A stretch of 64,000 nucleotides of DNA from Antarcticirhabdus aurantiaca (lineage in GTDB: Bacteria; Pseudomonadota; Alphaproteobacteria; Rhizobiales; Rhizobiaceae). The notes under the pieces were generated by a model. The model saw nothing but the letters and a program-made list of their open reading frames with translations. It made no database searches and was not told the DNA's origin. The DNA is taken from the NCBI RefSeq assembly GCF_009765365.1, contig NZ_VTOM01000013.1:1-64000 (forward strand), read 5' to 3'. The position numbers were made by a program, and so were the translations under genes. Positions 36,280-45,382 of the stretch are shown here, in pieces (position 1 is the first letter of the stretch; every line of letters starts with the position of its first letter).

Positions 36280-36447
36280 CTGGAGGCGTGCTCCTAAAGC
36301 CTCACAAGGCGCGCCAAATTGCGGCGGCGCAGTGATGTTTCCGTGGATTCCACGCTATCCCCGTGCGCTTACCAATCCGTTTATGGTTGCCGAACTGTCC
36401 ACGAGACGAAGCCCACGGTACGCCAGACGTTGGACGCCCATCCATAT

Positions 36448-36491
36448 TGCACCGCAGCACTGTTGAATTTCATTGTGCAGTGCAATAAATA
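36448..36491 (+). promoter_or_regulatory. Phasin promoter with two TGC-N3-GCA sites
   Basis: TTGAAT (36463-36468), 17 bp, TAAATA (36486-36491) is a good sigma-70 promoter. TGCAGTGCA (36476-36484) lies in its spacer, next to the -10. TGCACCGCA (36448-36456) lies just upstream of the -35. The sites also form an 8-bp inverted repeat (36445-36452 with 36480-36487). TGC/GCA palindromes are the known target type of PhaR/AniA, the repressor of phasin genes released by polyhydroxybutyrate. Binding here is inference. Confidence 0.6.
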
Positions 36492-36556
36492 GGTGGCGAC
36501 CAACAATCGGTCGGAGCGCCAGCGCTCCAGTTCCAATCAAAGAAGGGAGTGTCACC

Positions 36557-36949
36557 ATGGCTGCCTACGAAGACGCGAACCAGATCAGCAAGGAAGCCGC
36601 CGACAACGCGATGAAGTCCTTCAGCGCGGTCACCAAGGGCTTTCAGCAGATCGCGACGGAGACCTCGGACTTCACCAAGCGCTCCTACGAGAGCTCTGCC
36701 CAGATGCTCGAGAAGCTCGTCCAGGCGCGCAGCGTCGAGAAGGTGATCGAGGTCCAGAACGAGTACGCCGCCTCGGCCTACCAGGCCTGGATCGCCCAGG
36801 CGACCCGCATCGGCGAGATCTATGCCGACATCGCCAAGGAGACCTACAAGCCCTTCGAGGCGACCTTCTCCAAGGCCGCGAACTCCGCGACCGAGTACGG
36901 CCGCAAGGCCGCCGCTCAGGCGGACGAGGCGTTCCAGCAGGCCGCCTGA
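36557..36949 (+). CDS. Phasin family protein
   Basis: The 130-residue protein is almost all amphipathic helix, with SFSAVTKGFQQIATETSDFT near residues 18-37 and YAASAYQAWIAQATRIGEIY near residues 74-93 followed by ADIAKETYKPFEATFSKAA. This matches the Phasin_2 family that coats polyhydroxyalkanoate granules. GGGAG precedes the ATG at 36557; the longer in-frame extension begins inside the promoter. It is monocistronic: own promoter upstream, own terminator downstream. No PHA synthase lies in the window. Confidence 0.92.
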   Translation: MAAYEDANQISKEAADNAMKSFSAVTKGFQQIATETSDFTKRSYESSAQMLEKLVQARSVEKVIEVQNEYAASAYQAWIAQATRIGEIYADIAKETYKPFEATFSKAANSATEYGRKAAAQADEAFQQAA

Positions 36950-36993
36950 TCGGCCTCATGCGCTTCCCCCTTGCGGGGCGGCGAAGTTTGCGG

Positions 36994-37026
36994 AAGGCTC
37001 GGAACTCAGGTTCCGGGCCTTTCTTG
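36994..37026 (+). terminator. Terminator after the phasin gene
   Basis: 36994-37005 pairs with 37010-37021 (12 bp including one G-T, loop TCAG) and is followed by TCTTG. A small CCCC/GGGG stem lies before it at 36966-36978. Confidence 0.75.
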
Positions 37027-37132
37027 CGTTGGGCGATTGGATCGGCCGGATCCAGGCTTCCGGCCGGCCCGTCGATCACCGCGACTTTTCAGCGTCTTAA
37101 ATTCCCCGGACGGGCACATACATACGGTTCAC

Positions 37133-37528
37133 ATGATGACGGCGGCACCAGGACAGAACGACGTGCGAGGGACGGTGGACCGGAGGATGGCCAAGGGTGG
37201 CCAGGCGGGCGGACCGAACGACGGCGATACCGACCGCAACACCTCGGTGATCACCCGCACGAAGCCCAAAACGAAGAAGCCGAGCCTTTACAGGGTGCTG
37301 CTTCTGAACGACGATTACACCCCGATGGAATTCGTCATTCACGTGCTCGAGCGGTTCTTCCAGAAGGACCGGGAGGCAGCCACCCGCATCATGCTGCATG
37401 TGCACAACCACGGGGTTGGCGAGTGCGGCACCTATACCTACGAGGTCGCGGAGACGAAGGTCACGCAGGTCATGGATTTCGCCCGCCAGCATCAACATCC
37501 GCTGCAATGCGTGATGGAAAAGAATTGA
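37133..37528 (+). CDS. clpS: ATP-dependent Clp protease adaptor ClpS
   Basis: The 131-residue adaptor delivers N-degron substrates to ClpA-ClpP. The core [20 protein letters not shown] near residues 51-70 holds the substrate-binding Asn-Asp-Asp and Met, and [20 protein letters not shown] near residue 85 completes the pocket. A disordered N-terminus of about 45 residues, needed in E. coli to inhibit ClpA, is present. The start is uncertain: ATG 37133 has no good ribosome site and ATG 37187 would give 113 residues. clpA follows after eight bases. Confidence 0.93.
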   Translation: MMTAAPGQNDVRGTVDRRMAKGGQAGGPNDGDTDRNTSVITRTKPKTKKPSLYRVLLLNDDYTPMEFVIHVLERFFQKDREAATRIMLHVHNHGVGECGTYTYEVAETKVTQVMDFARQHQHPLQCVMEKN

Positions 37529-37536
37529 GGTGAAGC

Positions 37537-40086
37537 TTGCCGACATTTTCACAAAGTCTGGAGAAATCCCTCCATCAGGCGCTGACCTTCGCCAACGACC
37601 GGCATCAGGAATTCGCGACGCTTGAGCACCTGCTGCTCGCCCTCGTCGAAGACAAGGACGCGGCAGCCGTGATGAAAGGCTGCAGCGTCAACCTGGACTC
37701 GCTGCGCGCGTCGCTGACGGAATACATCGATACCGAACTCGCCAACCTCGTCACCGGCCACAACGAGGATTCCAAGCCGACGGCCGGCTTCCACCGCGTC
37801 ATTCAACGCGCGGTGATTCACGTCCAGTCGTCGGGCCGGGAAGAGGTGACGGGCGCCAACGTGCTCGTGGCCATCTTCGCCGAGCGCGAGAGCCACGCGG
37901 CCTTCTTCCTGCAGGAACAGGAGATGACCCGTTACGACGCGGTCAACTTCATCTCTCACGGCATCTCCAAGCGGCCCGGCGGCTCGGAGTCACGGCCGGT
38001 GCGCGGCGCCGAAGACGAGCAGTCGACCGTGGGAACCGAGGACGAAGGCAAGCGCAAGACCGCGCAGGACGCTCTCAGCGCCTATTGCGTGAATCTCAAC
38101 GAGAAGTCGCGGTCGGGCAAGATCGACCCGCTCATCGGACGCGCCGAGGAGATCAACCGGACGATCCAGGTCCTCTGCCGCCGCTCCAAGAACAACCCGC
38201 TCTACGTGGGTGATCCGGGTGTCGGCAAGACGGCGATCGCCGAAGGTCTCGCCAAGCGGATCGTCGAGGGCGACGTTCCGGAAGTGCTGGCCGACGCCAC
38301 GATCTTCTCGCTCGACATGGGCACGCTTCTCGCCGGGACGCGCTACCGCGGCGACTTCGAGGAGCGGCTGAAGCAGGTCGTGAAGGAGCTCGAGGAGTAC
38401 CCGGGCGCCGTCCTGTTCATCGACGAGATCCACACGGTGATCGGCGCCGGCGCGACGTCGGGCGGGGCGATGGACGCGTCGAACCTCCTGAAGCCCGCGC
38501 TCTCTTCCGGCGCGATCCGCTGCATCGGCTCGACCACCTACAAGGAGTACCGGCAGTTCTTCGAGAAGGACCGCGCGCTCGTGCGCCGGTTCCAGAAGAT
38601 CGACGTCAAGGAGCCCTCGATCGAGGACGCCTTCGCGATCCTCAAGGGCCTCAAGCCCTATTTCGAGGACTTCCACTCGGTGAAGTACACGAACGACGCC
38701 ATCCGCTCGGCGGTGGAGCTGTCGGCGCGCTACATCAACGACCGCAAGCTGCCGGACAAGGCGATCGACGTGATCGACGAGACCGGCGCCTCGCAGATGC
38801 TCCTGCCCGAGGCCAAGCGGAAGAAGCAGATCGGCGTCAAGGAGATCGAGGCGACGATCGCCAGCATGGCGCGCATCCCGCCCAAGTCCGTTTCCAAGGA
38901 CGACGAGATGGTTCTCTCGAACCTCTCCGAATCCTTGAAGCGGGTGGTCTACGGCCAGGACGCGGCGATCGAGGCGCTGACCTCGGCGATCAAGCTCGCC
39001 CGGGCTGGGCTGCGCGAGCCAGACAAGCCGATCGGCTCCTATCTCTTCTCCGGCCCGACGGGCGTCGGCAAGACGGAGGTGGCGCGCCAGCTCGCATCCA
39101 CGCTCGGCGTCGAGCTCCTGCGCTTCGACATGTCGGAGTACATGGAGCGGCACACCGTCTCGCGGCTGATCGGCGCCCCTCCGGGCTATGTCGGCTTCGA
39201 CCAGGGCGGCCTCCTGACCGACGGCGTCGACCAGCATCCGCATTGCGTGCTCCTCCTCGACGAGATCGAGAAGGCCCATCCGGACCTGTTCAACATCCTG
39301 CTTCAGGTCATGGACCACGGGAAGCTGACGGACCACAACGGCAAGCGCATCGACTTCCGCAACGTCATCCTGATCATGACGACGAATGCGGGCGCCTCCG
39401 AGATGGCCCGGGCCGCGATCGGCTTCGGCTCCTCCAAGCGGACGGGCGCGGACGAGGAGGCGATCAACCGCCTGTTCACGCCGGAGTTCCGCAACCGCCT
39501 CGATGCGATCATCCCCTTCGGCCCGCTGCCGACGCCGGTGATCCACCAGGTGGTCGAGAAGTTCGTCATGCAGCTCGAGGCCCAGCTGTCCGAGCGGGGC
39601 GTTACCTTCGAGCTGTCGCCGGAGGCGATCACCTGGCTCGCCGAGAAAGGCTACGACGAGCACATGGGCGCGCGTCCGCTCGGCCGCGTCATCCAGGAGC
39701 ACATCAAGAAGCCGCTGGCGGACGAGGTGCTCTTCGGCAAGCTCAAGCGCGGCGGCACCGTCAAGGTGACGATCGCCGAGGGCGAGAACGGCGAGAAGCG
39801 GATCGTCCTGGAGACGATCGCCGACGAGGTTCCGCCCAAGCCCAAGGGCGCCAAGGGTCGCAAGCTCGCGGCGGTCGCCTCCGACGGCTCGGAGATCGAG
39901 GACGACGACGAGATCGACGAGGACGAGGACGACGTCGAGAGCGACGACGACGCGCCGGAGGCGGAAGCCTCGCTGCGCGCCGGCACCGAGGCCGAGGAGT
40001 CCTCCGCCGCGCCCGAGACCACGGGCGAGAAGAACGGCGGCAAGCGGGGCGGCACCGTCCCGAAGGTTCCGCGCCGACTTCACTGA
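37537..40086 (+). CDS. clpA: ATP-dependent Clp protease ATP-binding subunit ClpA
   Basis: The 849-residue unfoldase feeds ClpP. It has the N-domain (residues 1-145), AAA-1 with Walker A GDPGVGKT at 225-232 and Walker [12 protein letters not shown] near 291, and AAA-2 with GPTGVGKT at 506-513. Translation starts at TTG 37537, preceded by GAGGTGA; the product starts (M)[20 protein letters not shown], as in relatives. A C-terminal extension of about 75 residues is highly acidic (many Asp and Glu near 790-815) and ends basic (KVPRRLH); E. coli ClpA lacks it. Coupled to clpS. Confidence 0.97.
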   Translation: MPTFSQSLEKSLHQALTFANDRHQEFATLEHLLLALVEDKDAAAVMKGCSVNLDSLRASLTEYIDTELANLVTGHNEDSKPTAGFHRVIQRAVIHVQSSGREEVTGANVLVAIFAERESHAAFFLQEQEMTRYDAVNFISHGISKRPGGSESRPVRGAEDEQSTVGTEDEGKRKTAQDALSAYCVNLNEKSRSGKIDPLIGRAEEINRTIQVLCRRSKNNPLYVGDPGVGKTAIAEGLAKRIVEGDVPEVLADATIFSLDMGTLLAGTRYRGDFEERLKQVVKELEEYPGAVLFIDEIHTVIGAGATSGGAMDASNLLKPALSSGAIRCIGSTTYKEYRQFFEKDRALVRRFQKIDVKEPSIEDAFAILKGLKPYFEDFHSVKYTNDAIRSAVELSARYINDRKLPDKAIDVIDETGASQMLLPEAKRKKQIGVKEIEATIASMARIPPKSVSKDDEMVLSNLSESLKRVVYGQDAAIEALTSAIKLARAGLREPDKPIGSYLFSGPTGVGKTEVARQLASTLGVELLRFDMSEYMERHTVSRLIGAPPGYVGFDQGGLLTDGVDQHPHCVLLLDEIEKAHPDLFNILLQVMDHGKLTDHNGKRIDFRNVILIMTTNAGASEMARAAIGFGSSKRTGADEEAINRLFTPEFRNRLDAIIPFGPLPTPVIHQVVEKFVMQLEAQLSERGVTFELSPEAITWLAEKGYDEHMGARPLGRVIQEHIKKPLADEVLFGKLKRGGTVKVTIAEGENGEKRIVLETIADEVPPKPKGAKGRKLAAVASDGSEIEDDDEIDEDEDDVESDDDAPEAEASLRAGTEAEESSAAPETTGEKNGGKRGGTVPKVPRRLH

Positions 40087-40108
40087 TCCGACGAAATCGG
40101 ATTGAAGG

Positions 40109-40144
40109 AACCGCCCCCCGCCGATCGGGGGGCGGTTTCGTTTC
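40109..40144 (+). terminator. Terminator after clpA
   Basis: A perfect 12-bp stem pairs 40109-40120 with 40126-40137 around CCGAT and is followed by TCGTTT. It lies 22 bp after the clpA stop. Confidence 0.8.
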
Positions 40145-40174
40145 AGGGTCGAGGGGACCCGGCGGGGGCAGCAG

Positions 40175-40930
40175 ATGGCGGCAGCGGCGCCTGGGCCGAA
40201 CGACCGGGACGACGAGGACGGTTCGACCGTCTTCTGGGTCCTGCAGGGCATGCGGGGCATTCTCAGCACGCCCGCCCTGATTCTCTCGACGGCGATGATC
40301 GGCTTCGCCGGCCTCGCGCGCGAGGCCGGTCTCGGCTGGCTGGAGGCCTCGTTCATGAGCCTCATGATCTGGGCGCTGCCGGCTCAGATCATCCTGATCG
40401 GCGCGATCACCGCCGGCACGTCGCTGGCGGCCGCCGCCTTCGCGGTCGCGCTGTCCTCGCTGCGTCTGACGCCGATGGTCGTGGCGCTCGCACCCGAGCT
40501 GAAGGGACCGCGCACGCGGCGCCTGACTCTCTATCTTCTCTCGCACTTCGTCGCGATCACCGCCTGGGTGTTCGCGATGGAGCGCGTCGGCCGCGTGCCG
40601 CGCGACATGCGCACGGCCTTCTTCGCGGGCTTCGCGGTGACGCTGACGCTCGCCAACACGGTGCTGATCGCGGTCGTCTTCAACCTCATCGGCCAGCTTC
40701 CGGCGCTGGTCACCGGCGCGCTCGCCTTCCTGACGCCCGTCTACTTTCTGTCGAGCCTCTACGGCTCGGCGCGTGACCTGGCGGGGCGGCTGGCGCTCGT
40801 CTTCGGCATGCTGGCCCTGCCGCTCGCGCACGCCGTCGCGCCCCAGTTCGAGCTGGTGGTCGCGGGGCTCCTCGGGGGCGTGCCGGCCTTCGTCATCGGC
40901 CGCTGGCTGGAGGCGCGACGGGCGCCGTGA
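40175..40930 (+). CDS. azlC: AzlC-family branched-chain amino acid exporter, large subunit
   Basis: The 251-residue membrane protein has about seven helices and the AzlC pattern AMIGFAGLAREAGLGWLEAS near residues 40-59 and FAVALSSLRLTPMVVALAPE near residues 89-108. With AzlD it forms a BrnFE-like exporter of branched-chain amino acids; that is known from Corynebacterium and Bacillus relatives, and the substrate here is inferred. A polar N-terminal stretch of about 20 residues precedes the first helix. Its stop overlaps the azlD start (GTGA). Confidence 0.9.
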   Translation: MAAAAPGPNDRDDEDGSTVFWVLQGMRGILSTPALILSTAMIGFAGLAREAGLGWLEASFMSLMIWALPAQIILIGAITAGTSLAAAAFAVALSSLRLTPMVVALAPELKGPRTRRLTLYLLSHFVAITAWVFAMERVGRVPRDMRTAFFAGFAVTLTLANTVLIAVVFNLIGQLPALVTGALAFLTPVYFLSSLYGSARDLAGRLALVFGMLALPLAHAVAPQFELVVAGLLGGVPAFVIGRWLEARRAP

Positions 40931-41304
40931 TCCTCGATCTCACCTACCGCTCGCTCGACGCGCCCTGGTGGCCCTTCGTCTTCATCCTGCTCGCGGGATG
41001 GCTGCCGACCGACATCTGGCGCTTCCTGGGCATCGCTTCGGCCGGCGGTGTCCGCGACGACGCGACGGCGGCGAAGCTGGCCCGCACCGTCGCGACGGCC
41101 CTCGTCGCGGCGGTGATCGCGCAGCTCGTGCTCTACCCGTCGGGCGAGCTCGCGAAGCTGCCGACCTGGCTCCGCGTGGCATCCATCGCGAGCGGCTTCG
41201 GCACCTACGTCTTCGGCGGCCGGCGCATCCTCGCCGGCATCGCGGTGGCGGAAGTGGTGCTGGTCGGAGGCGCGCTGCTGCTCGGCGCGGCCGGTCCCCG
41301 ATGA
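40927..41304 (+). CDS. azlD: AzlD-family small subunit
   Basis: The 125-residue protein has four hydrophobic segments, with PFVFILLAGWLPTDIWRFLG near residues 17-36 and LRVASIASGFGTYVFGGRRI near residue 80, as in AzlD. GTG at 40927 (giving (M)ILDLTYRSLDAPWW) overlaps the azlC stop by four bases, so the subunits are translationally coupled. The gene converges on the HIT gene with 13 bp between stops and no obvious terminator. Confidence 0.88.
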   Translation: MILDLTYRSLDAPWWPFVFILLAGWLPTDIWRFLGIASAGGVRDDATAAKLARTVATALVAAVIAQLVLYPSGELAKLPTWLRVASIASGFGTYVFGGRRILAGIAVAEVVLVGGALLLGAAGPR

Positions 41305-41317
41305 CGCGCGTCGCTGG

Positions 41318-41743
41318 CTAGCTCAGCTGCGCGCGGATCGCTTCCGCCTGCTCCGCCAGCACCGCGTTGTCGGCCATGCCGGCTCCGTGGCGCACGAGGT
41401 CGACGCCCTCGTAGCGGGGGATGACGTGGACGTGGAGGTGGAACACCGTCTGCCCGGCCGGCGCCTCGTTGAACTGGCACACGAACACGCCGTCGGCGTC
41501 GAACGCCGCCTTCGCCGCGCGCGCGAGGCGGGCCGCTGCGGGCAGGAGCTTGGCGAGCGCCGCGTCGGACGCGTCGAGGAGATTGCGCGAGGGTGCCTTG
41601 GGGAGGACGAGGCAATGGCCCTTGGACTGAGGCATGACGTCCATGATCGCCAGGACGTCGTCGTTCTCGAACAGCTTATGGCTCGGGATTTCGCCGCGCA
41701 GGATCTTGCCGAAGATGTTGGTCGGATCGTACTCGGCGGCCAT
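41318..41743 (-). CDS. HIT-family hydrolase
   Basis: The 141-residue protein has the HIT motif HLHVHVIPR with H102, H104 and H106, and starts with the usual YDPTNIFGKILRGEIPSHKL near residues 5-24. HIT proteins of this HinT-like type hydrolyse adenosine phosphoramidates and related nucleotide conjugates; the physiological substrate is unknown. It is the last gene of a minus-strand group with ridA, a GDPD and an acyltransferase, 33 bp after the latter's stop. Confidence 0.94.
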   Translation of the reverse strand: MAAEYDPTNIFGKILRGEIPSHKLFENDDVLAIMDVMPQSKGHCLVLPKAPSRNLLDASDAALAKLLPAAARLARAAKAAFDADGVFVCQFNEAPAGQTVFHLHVHVIPRYEGVDLVRHGAGMADNAVLAEQAEAIRAQLS

Positions 41744-41776
41744 GGCCCATCTCCTCGCCTGTTGATTGGGCGAGAA

Positions 41777-43030
41777 CTAGTCGTCCTCCCGCTCCGCGTC
41801 CACCGCATCGCCGGGGCGCTCGCCGCGGCGGAAGGGCGTGTGGTCGCCGAGAACGTCCTGCATCCGCTCGACCTCCGCGCGCTCCGATTCGAGATAGGAT
41901 GCAATGGCGCGGCGCAGGCCGGGATGGGCGACGTAGTGGACGGAATGTGTCGTCACCGGCTCGTAGCCGCGGGCGAGCTTGTGCTGCCCCTGCGCGCCGG
42001 CCTCGACCACCTCCAGCCCGTGGGCGATCGCGTAGTCGATCGCCTGATGGTAGCAGACCTCGAAATGCAGGAAGGGATGCTCCTCGATGCAGCCCCAGTT
42101 GCGCCCGTAGATGCGGCGCCGGCCGAGGAAGTTCAGCGCGCCGGCGATGTAGCGGCCCTCGCGCTTGGCCATGACGAGAAGGATGCGGCTGCCGAGCCTC
42201 TCGCCGATCAGGCCGAAGAAGCGCCGGTTGAGATAGGGGCGCCCCCATTTCCGCCCGCCGGTGTCCATGTAGAATTCATAGAATGCGTCCCAGACGGCTT
42301 CCGTCAGATCGGAACCGGTGAGCTGCTCGATCGCGATGCCGTTCGCCAGCGCCTCGCGCCGCTCCTTCTTCAGCGCCTTGCGCTTGCGGGAAGCGAGGGT
42401 GTCGAGGAAGTCGTCGTAGCTGCCGTAGCCGCGGTTGACGAAGTGGAACTGCTGGTCGGTCCGGTGCAGCCAGCCGGAGGCCTCCGCGATCCCGAGATCG
42501 TCCGCCTCCAGGAAGGTGGCGTGGGCGGAGGAGATGCCGGTCTGGCGCACATAGGCCTCGACGCCGGCGGCGAGAGTCGCACGGCGTGCCTCCGCGCCCG
42601 GCTCGGACCCGACGAGAAAGCGCGGGCCGGTGGCCGGCGTGAAGGGAACCGAGAGCTGGAGCTTGGGATAGTAGTCGCCGCCCGCGCGCTCGAAGGCATC
42701 GGCCCAGCCATGGTCGAAGACGTATTCGCCCTGGCTGTGGCTCTTGGCGTAGGCGGGCGCGACGCCGACGGTTGATCCGTCCGGGTCCTGCAGAAGGAGG
42801 TGCTGCGGCTGCCAGCCCGAGCGGCCGCCGACGCAGCCGCTGTCTTCCAGCGCCGACAGGAACTGGTGCGACAGGAAGGGGTTGTCCGGCAGGCCGTCGG
42901 GACCGACGATACCGTCGGTCGCGGCCAGCCTGTTCCAGGTCTCGGCCGGTATGGCCGAGAGGCTGTTGGAAACGGCGATCGAGACCGCCTGCGTGTCGTC
43001 GTTCTTCGCGCTGCGGCGCCGATCCGTCAT
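41777..43030 (-). CDS. GNAT/FemAB-like acyltransferase (peptidogalycan biosynthesis family, DUF482)
   Basis: The 417-residue protein contains NPFLSHQFLSALEDSGCVGG near residues 50-69, KLQLSVPFTPATGPRFLVGS near 122-141, LDTLASRKRKALKKERREAL near 208-227 and GRNWGCIEEHPFLHFEVCYH near 308-327, the DUF482 pattern with a double GNAT fold. Members are often called peptidogalycan biosynthesis proteins, but the acceptor is not established. Two genes, RidA and GDPD, lie upstream on the same strand. Confidence 0.88.
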   Translation of the reverse strand: MTDRRRSAKNDDTQAVSIAVSNSLSAIPAETWNRLAATDGIVGPDGLPDNPFLSHQFLSALEDSGCVGGRSGWQPQHLLLQDPDGSTVGVAPAYAKSHSQGEYVFDHGWADAFERAGGDYYPKLQLSVPFTPATGPRFLVGSEPGAEARRATLAAGVEAYVRQTGISSAHATFLEADDLGIAEASGWLHRTDQQFHFVNRGYGSYDDFLDTLASRKRKALKKERREALANGIAIEQLTGSDLTEAVWDAFYEFYMDTGGRKWGRPYLNRRFFGLIGERLGSRILLVMAKREGRYIAGALNFLGRRRIYGRNWGCIEEHPFLHFEVCYHQAIDYAIAHGLEVVEAGAQGQHKLARGYEPVTTHSVHYVAHPGLRRAIASYLESERAEVERMQDVLGDHTPFRRGERPGDAVDAEREDD

Positions 43031-43079
43031 GCCGACAGACTTATGGGTCCGCGCGGATTCCGCAAGCGCGCGAAGGCTG

Positions 43080-43799
43080 TCACGCCTGCGGCCGAAAGCC
43101 CTCGAAGGTCATCTGGTCGGCGTGAAGGCGGCTCCAGTCGCGCTCCTCGAGCGTGCGCACCGTCCAGGTCAGCACGGGCGCGCCCAGCCCTTCGCGCACG
43201 TGGCTCGTGAACGCGTTGGGCAGGTGGTGGACCGAATAGGAGGTGAAGGTGCAGCCCTTGTCGTAGAGGGCGCGATGGCGCTCGAGCTCGGCCGCCGACG
43301 TACCCTCCGCCGTCAATCCCACCGGGCGCTCGACGCCCGCGGCGATCACGCCTTCGACGAGCCAGGCGTCGAAGGACATGAGGGCGAGGGGGCCGTCATA
43401 GGCGTCGACGAGATCCTTGATGGCCGGAACGTAGTGTCCGTCGGCTTCGGCGCTCTCGCCCTTCAGCTCCATGAGGATCGGGACGCGGCCCGCCACCGCA
43501 TCGAGGAAGGCGGCGACGGTCGGGATGCCCTCCGCCGTTTCGCCGAGCCGGAGCGCCGCGATGGCGGCGTCGTCCTGGGCTCGGATGCGGCCCGTAGCGC
43601 TGGTCAGCCGGTCGAGCGTGTCGTCGTGGAAGATGTGCGGCGTGCCGTCGGCCGACAGCTGGACGTCGCACTCGATGGCGAATCCCTCGTCGATCGCCAG
43701 CAGGGCGGCGGCGAGCGAGTTCTCGTAGACCGCGCGATTGCCGTCGTGCAGGCCGCGATGGGCGATCGGCCGTGCCGTCAGCCAGGACAGGTCGGCCAT
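43080..43799 (-). CDS. Glycerophosphodiester phosphodiesterase
   Basis: The 239-residue enzyme splits glycerophosphodiesters into glycerol-3-phosphate and an alcohol. The catalytic residues are visible: H14 and R15 in PIAHRGLHDGN, E43 and D45 in AIECDVQLSADG, and H58 in HIFHDDTLDRLTSATG. PILMELKGESAEADG near residue 110 supplies another metal ligand. There is no signal peptide, so it is cytoplasmic. It starts three bases after the ridA stop and is probably cotranscribed. Confidence 0.93.
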   Translation of the reverse strand: MADLSWLTARPIAHRGLHDGNRAVYENSLAAALLAIDEGFAIECDVQLSADGTPHIFHDDTLDRLTSATGRIRAQDDAAIAALRLGETAEGIPTVAAFLDAVAGRVPILMELKGESAEADGHYVPAIKDLVDAYDGPLALMSFDAWLVEGVIAAGVERPVGLTAEGTSAAELERHRALYDKGCTFTSYSVHHLPNAFTSHVREGLGAPVLTWTVRTLEERDWSRLHADQMTFEGFRPQA

Positions 43800-43802
43800 G
43801 GC

Positions 43803-44270
43803 TCAGGCGACCTCGAAGAGCGCCTCGATCTCCACCGCCGCGTCGAGCGGCAGCGAAGGCGAGCCGACGGCCGAGCGGGCATGACGGCCGGCATCGCCCA
43901 GGATCTCGACGAGGAAGTCGGACGCGCCATTGGCGACCTTGTGCTGCTCGGTGAAGCCCGGCGCGCTGGACACGAAGATGGTGAGCTTCAGCAGGCGCTT
44001 GATGCGGCCGAGATCGCCCCCGAGGGCTGCTTTCGCCTGGGCCAGGATGTTGATCGCGCAGAAGCGCGCCGCCTTCTGGCCCTCCTCGACGGAGACCGCG
44101 CCGCCGAGCTTGCCCGTCACGGCCACCTTGCCGCCGTCCAGCGGCAACTGGCCGGAGGTCTGGAGGAGCGAGCCGTAAAGAACGTAGGCCACGTAGTTGG
44201 CGACCGGCGCTGCCGCGTCCGGCAGGGTGACTCCGGCAGCGTCGAGGCGTTCGGCGATCGTCTGGCTCAT
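43803..44270 (-). CDS. RidA-family protein
   Basis: The 155-residue protein has the YjgF/RidA fold with NYVAYVLYGSLLQTSGQLPL near residues 24-43, LKLTIFVSSAPGFTEQHKVA near residue 90 and the conserved Arg in HARSAVGSPSLPLDAAVEIE near residue 129, the residue that binds the carboxylate of imine substrates in canonical RidA. At 155 residues it is longer than E. coli RidA (128), so it may belong to another Rid subfamily. It is the first gene of the minus-strand group and divergent from eipB. Confidence 0.92.
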   Translation of the reverse strand: MSQTIAERLDAAGVTLPDAAAPVANYVAYVLYGSLLQTSGQLPLDGGKVAVTGKLGGAVSVEEGQKAARFCAINILAQAKAALGGDLGRIKRLLKLTIFVSSAPGFTEQHKVANGASDFLVEILGDAGRHARSAVGSPSLPLDAAVEIEALFEVA

Positions 44271-44363
44271 GGGGTCCGTCCTTCCCTTGTTTGCCGCGGC
44301 AGGGGCGATGCTCTACCGTTGGAGGCGGCGCCGAAGCGCCGCCGTCTCGAAGGGCCTTGTGTC

Positions 44364-45173
44364 ATGACCGGCAAACCTCTGTCCATCGCGGCCTTGGCCG
44401 CGCTGTGGCTTACCGTACCGGCCGGCGCCGTCGAGCTGCAGCCGCACCGCGCCTCCTACGACCTGAAGCTCACCGGTCAGTCCGAAGAGGTCGAAGGCGG
44501 AGAAGGGCGCATCGCGATCGAGCTCGCCCGTCCGAGCTGCGAGAGCTACAGTCTCGAATATCGCTTCGTCGCGCGCTTCGTCCAGGCGAGCGAGATCACG
44601 GTCACCGATCAGCGCACCAACTCGACCGAGGCCACCGACGGGCGCCGGTTCACGTTCGAGACGAGGACTCTTCTCGACGGTAACGAGCAGTCGGAGATCC
44701 GCGGCAGCGCGGTGAACGAGAACGGCGCGACGGTGGTCACCATGGAGGCGCCCGCCAGCCGGCGCATCGAGCTGCCGGCCTCGATCTTCCCGATGCAGCA
44801 CACCGAGAATCTCGTGGCGGCGGCGCTCGCCGGCCGCAGCGTGGTGGAAACACCGCTCTTCGACGGCGACGACGAGGCGGAGAAGCTCCTGACGAGCACG
44901 GCGATCATCACGCCGGTCGCGAAGCCGTCGAGCGGACAGAGCAAGGACGTGAGACCCGACAAGGGTGCTGCGCTGAAGGACATGCGGGCCTGGCGCGTCA
45001 TCGAGTCCTTCTACAACAAGGACAGCAACGAGGACGGCATGCCGATCTTCGAGACGGCTTTCACGCTGTTCGAGAACGGCGTTTCGGACGACCTCGTCAT
45101 GAAGTTCGAGGGCTATAGCTTCGAGGGCGGCATCGCCTCCCTGGACTATCTCGACGCGCCCGCCTGCCCGTGA
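44364..45173 (+). CDS. eipB: DUF1849 periplasmic envelope protein, EipB-like
   Basis: The 269-residue protein starts MTGKPLSIAALAALWLTVPA, a signal peptide cleaved after about residue 22 (AGA), and then ELQPHRASYDLKLTGQSEEV. Two conserved cysteines, in PSCESYSLEYRF (near residue 58) and at the end (APACP), match the disulfide of Brucella EipB, a spiral beta-sheet periplasmic protein needed for envelope integrity. The long open frame upstream of 44364 runs over the opposing genes and is not coding. It lies about 210 bp before rpsB. Confidence 0.88.
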   Translation: MTGKPLSIAALAALWLTVPAGAVELQPHRASYDLKLTGQSEEVEGGEGRIAIELARPSCESYSLEYRFVARFVQASEITVTDQRTNSTEATDGRRFTFETRTLLDGNEQSEIRGSAVNENGATVVTMEAPASRRIELPASIFPMQHTENLVAAALAGRSVVETPLFDGDDEAEKLLTSTAIITPVAKPSSGQSKDVRPDKGAALKDMRAWRVIESFYNKDSNEDGMPIFETAFTLFENGVSDDLVMKFEGYSFEGGIASLDYLDAPACP

Positions 45174-45224
45174 GCGGGTCTGGGAATGCCGTCTCCGGCT
45201 TCCCATATGAAGCACGTCGTCGCC

Positions 45225-45253
45225 TTGCCGGATCGGATGATCTGGTGTAAGGC
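45225..45253 (+). promoter_or_regulatory. Candidate rpsB promoter
   Basis: TTGCCG (45225-45230), 17 bp, then TAAGGC (45248-45253) lies 130 bp before the rpsB ATG, in the 209-bp space after eipB. The match is modest. The remaining leader can form a 7-bp hairpin (45326-45332 with 45338-45344), about 40 bp before the ATG, a position suited to S2 autoregulation, which I cannot demonstrate. Confidence 0.35.
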
Positions 45254-45382
45254 GCGACCATTCCACACACGGAAGTCGGGTGCGTAGGCTCGGGTCCTGA
45301 AGATCCGGACGACGTCCCACCGGTGGCGAATCATGGGGATTCGCTTCGTTCCGTGGAGGCTCAACCGGTAAAGGACCAGTTC

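Noticed and set aside
37990-40365. A 791-codon minus-strand open frame opposite clpA
   Set aside because: It mirrors the codon structure of clpA and shows no family features.
42882-44363. The long in-frame extension upstream of eipB
   Set aside because: It covers the opposing acyltransferase, GDPD and ridA genes. The signal peptide starts at 44364.
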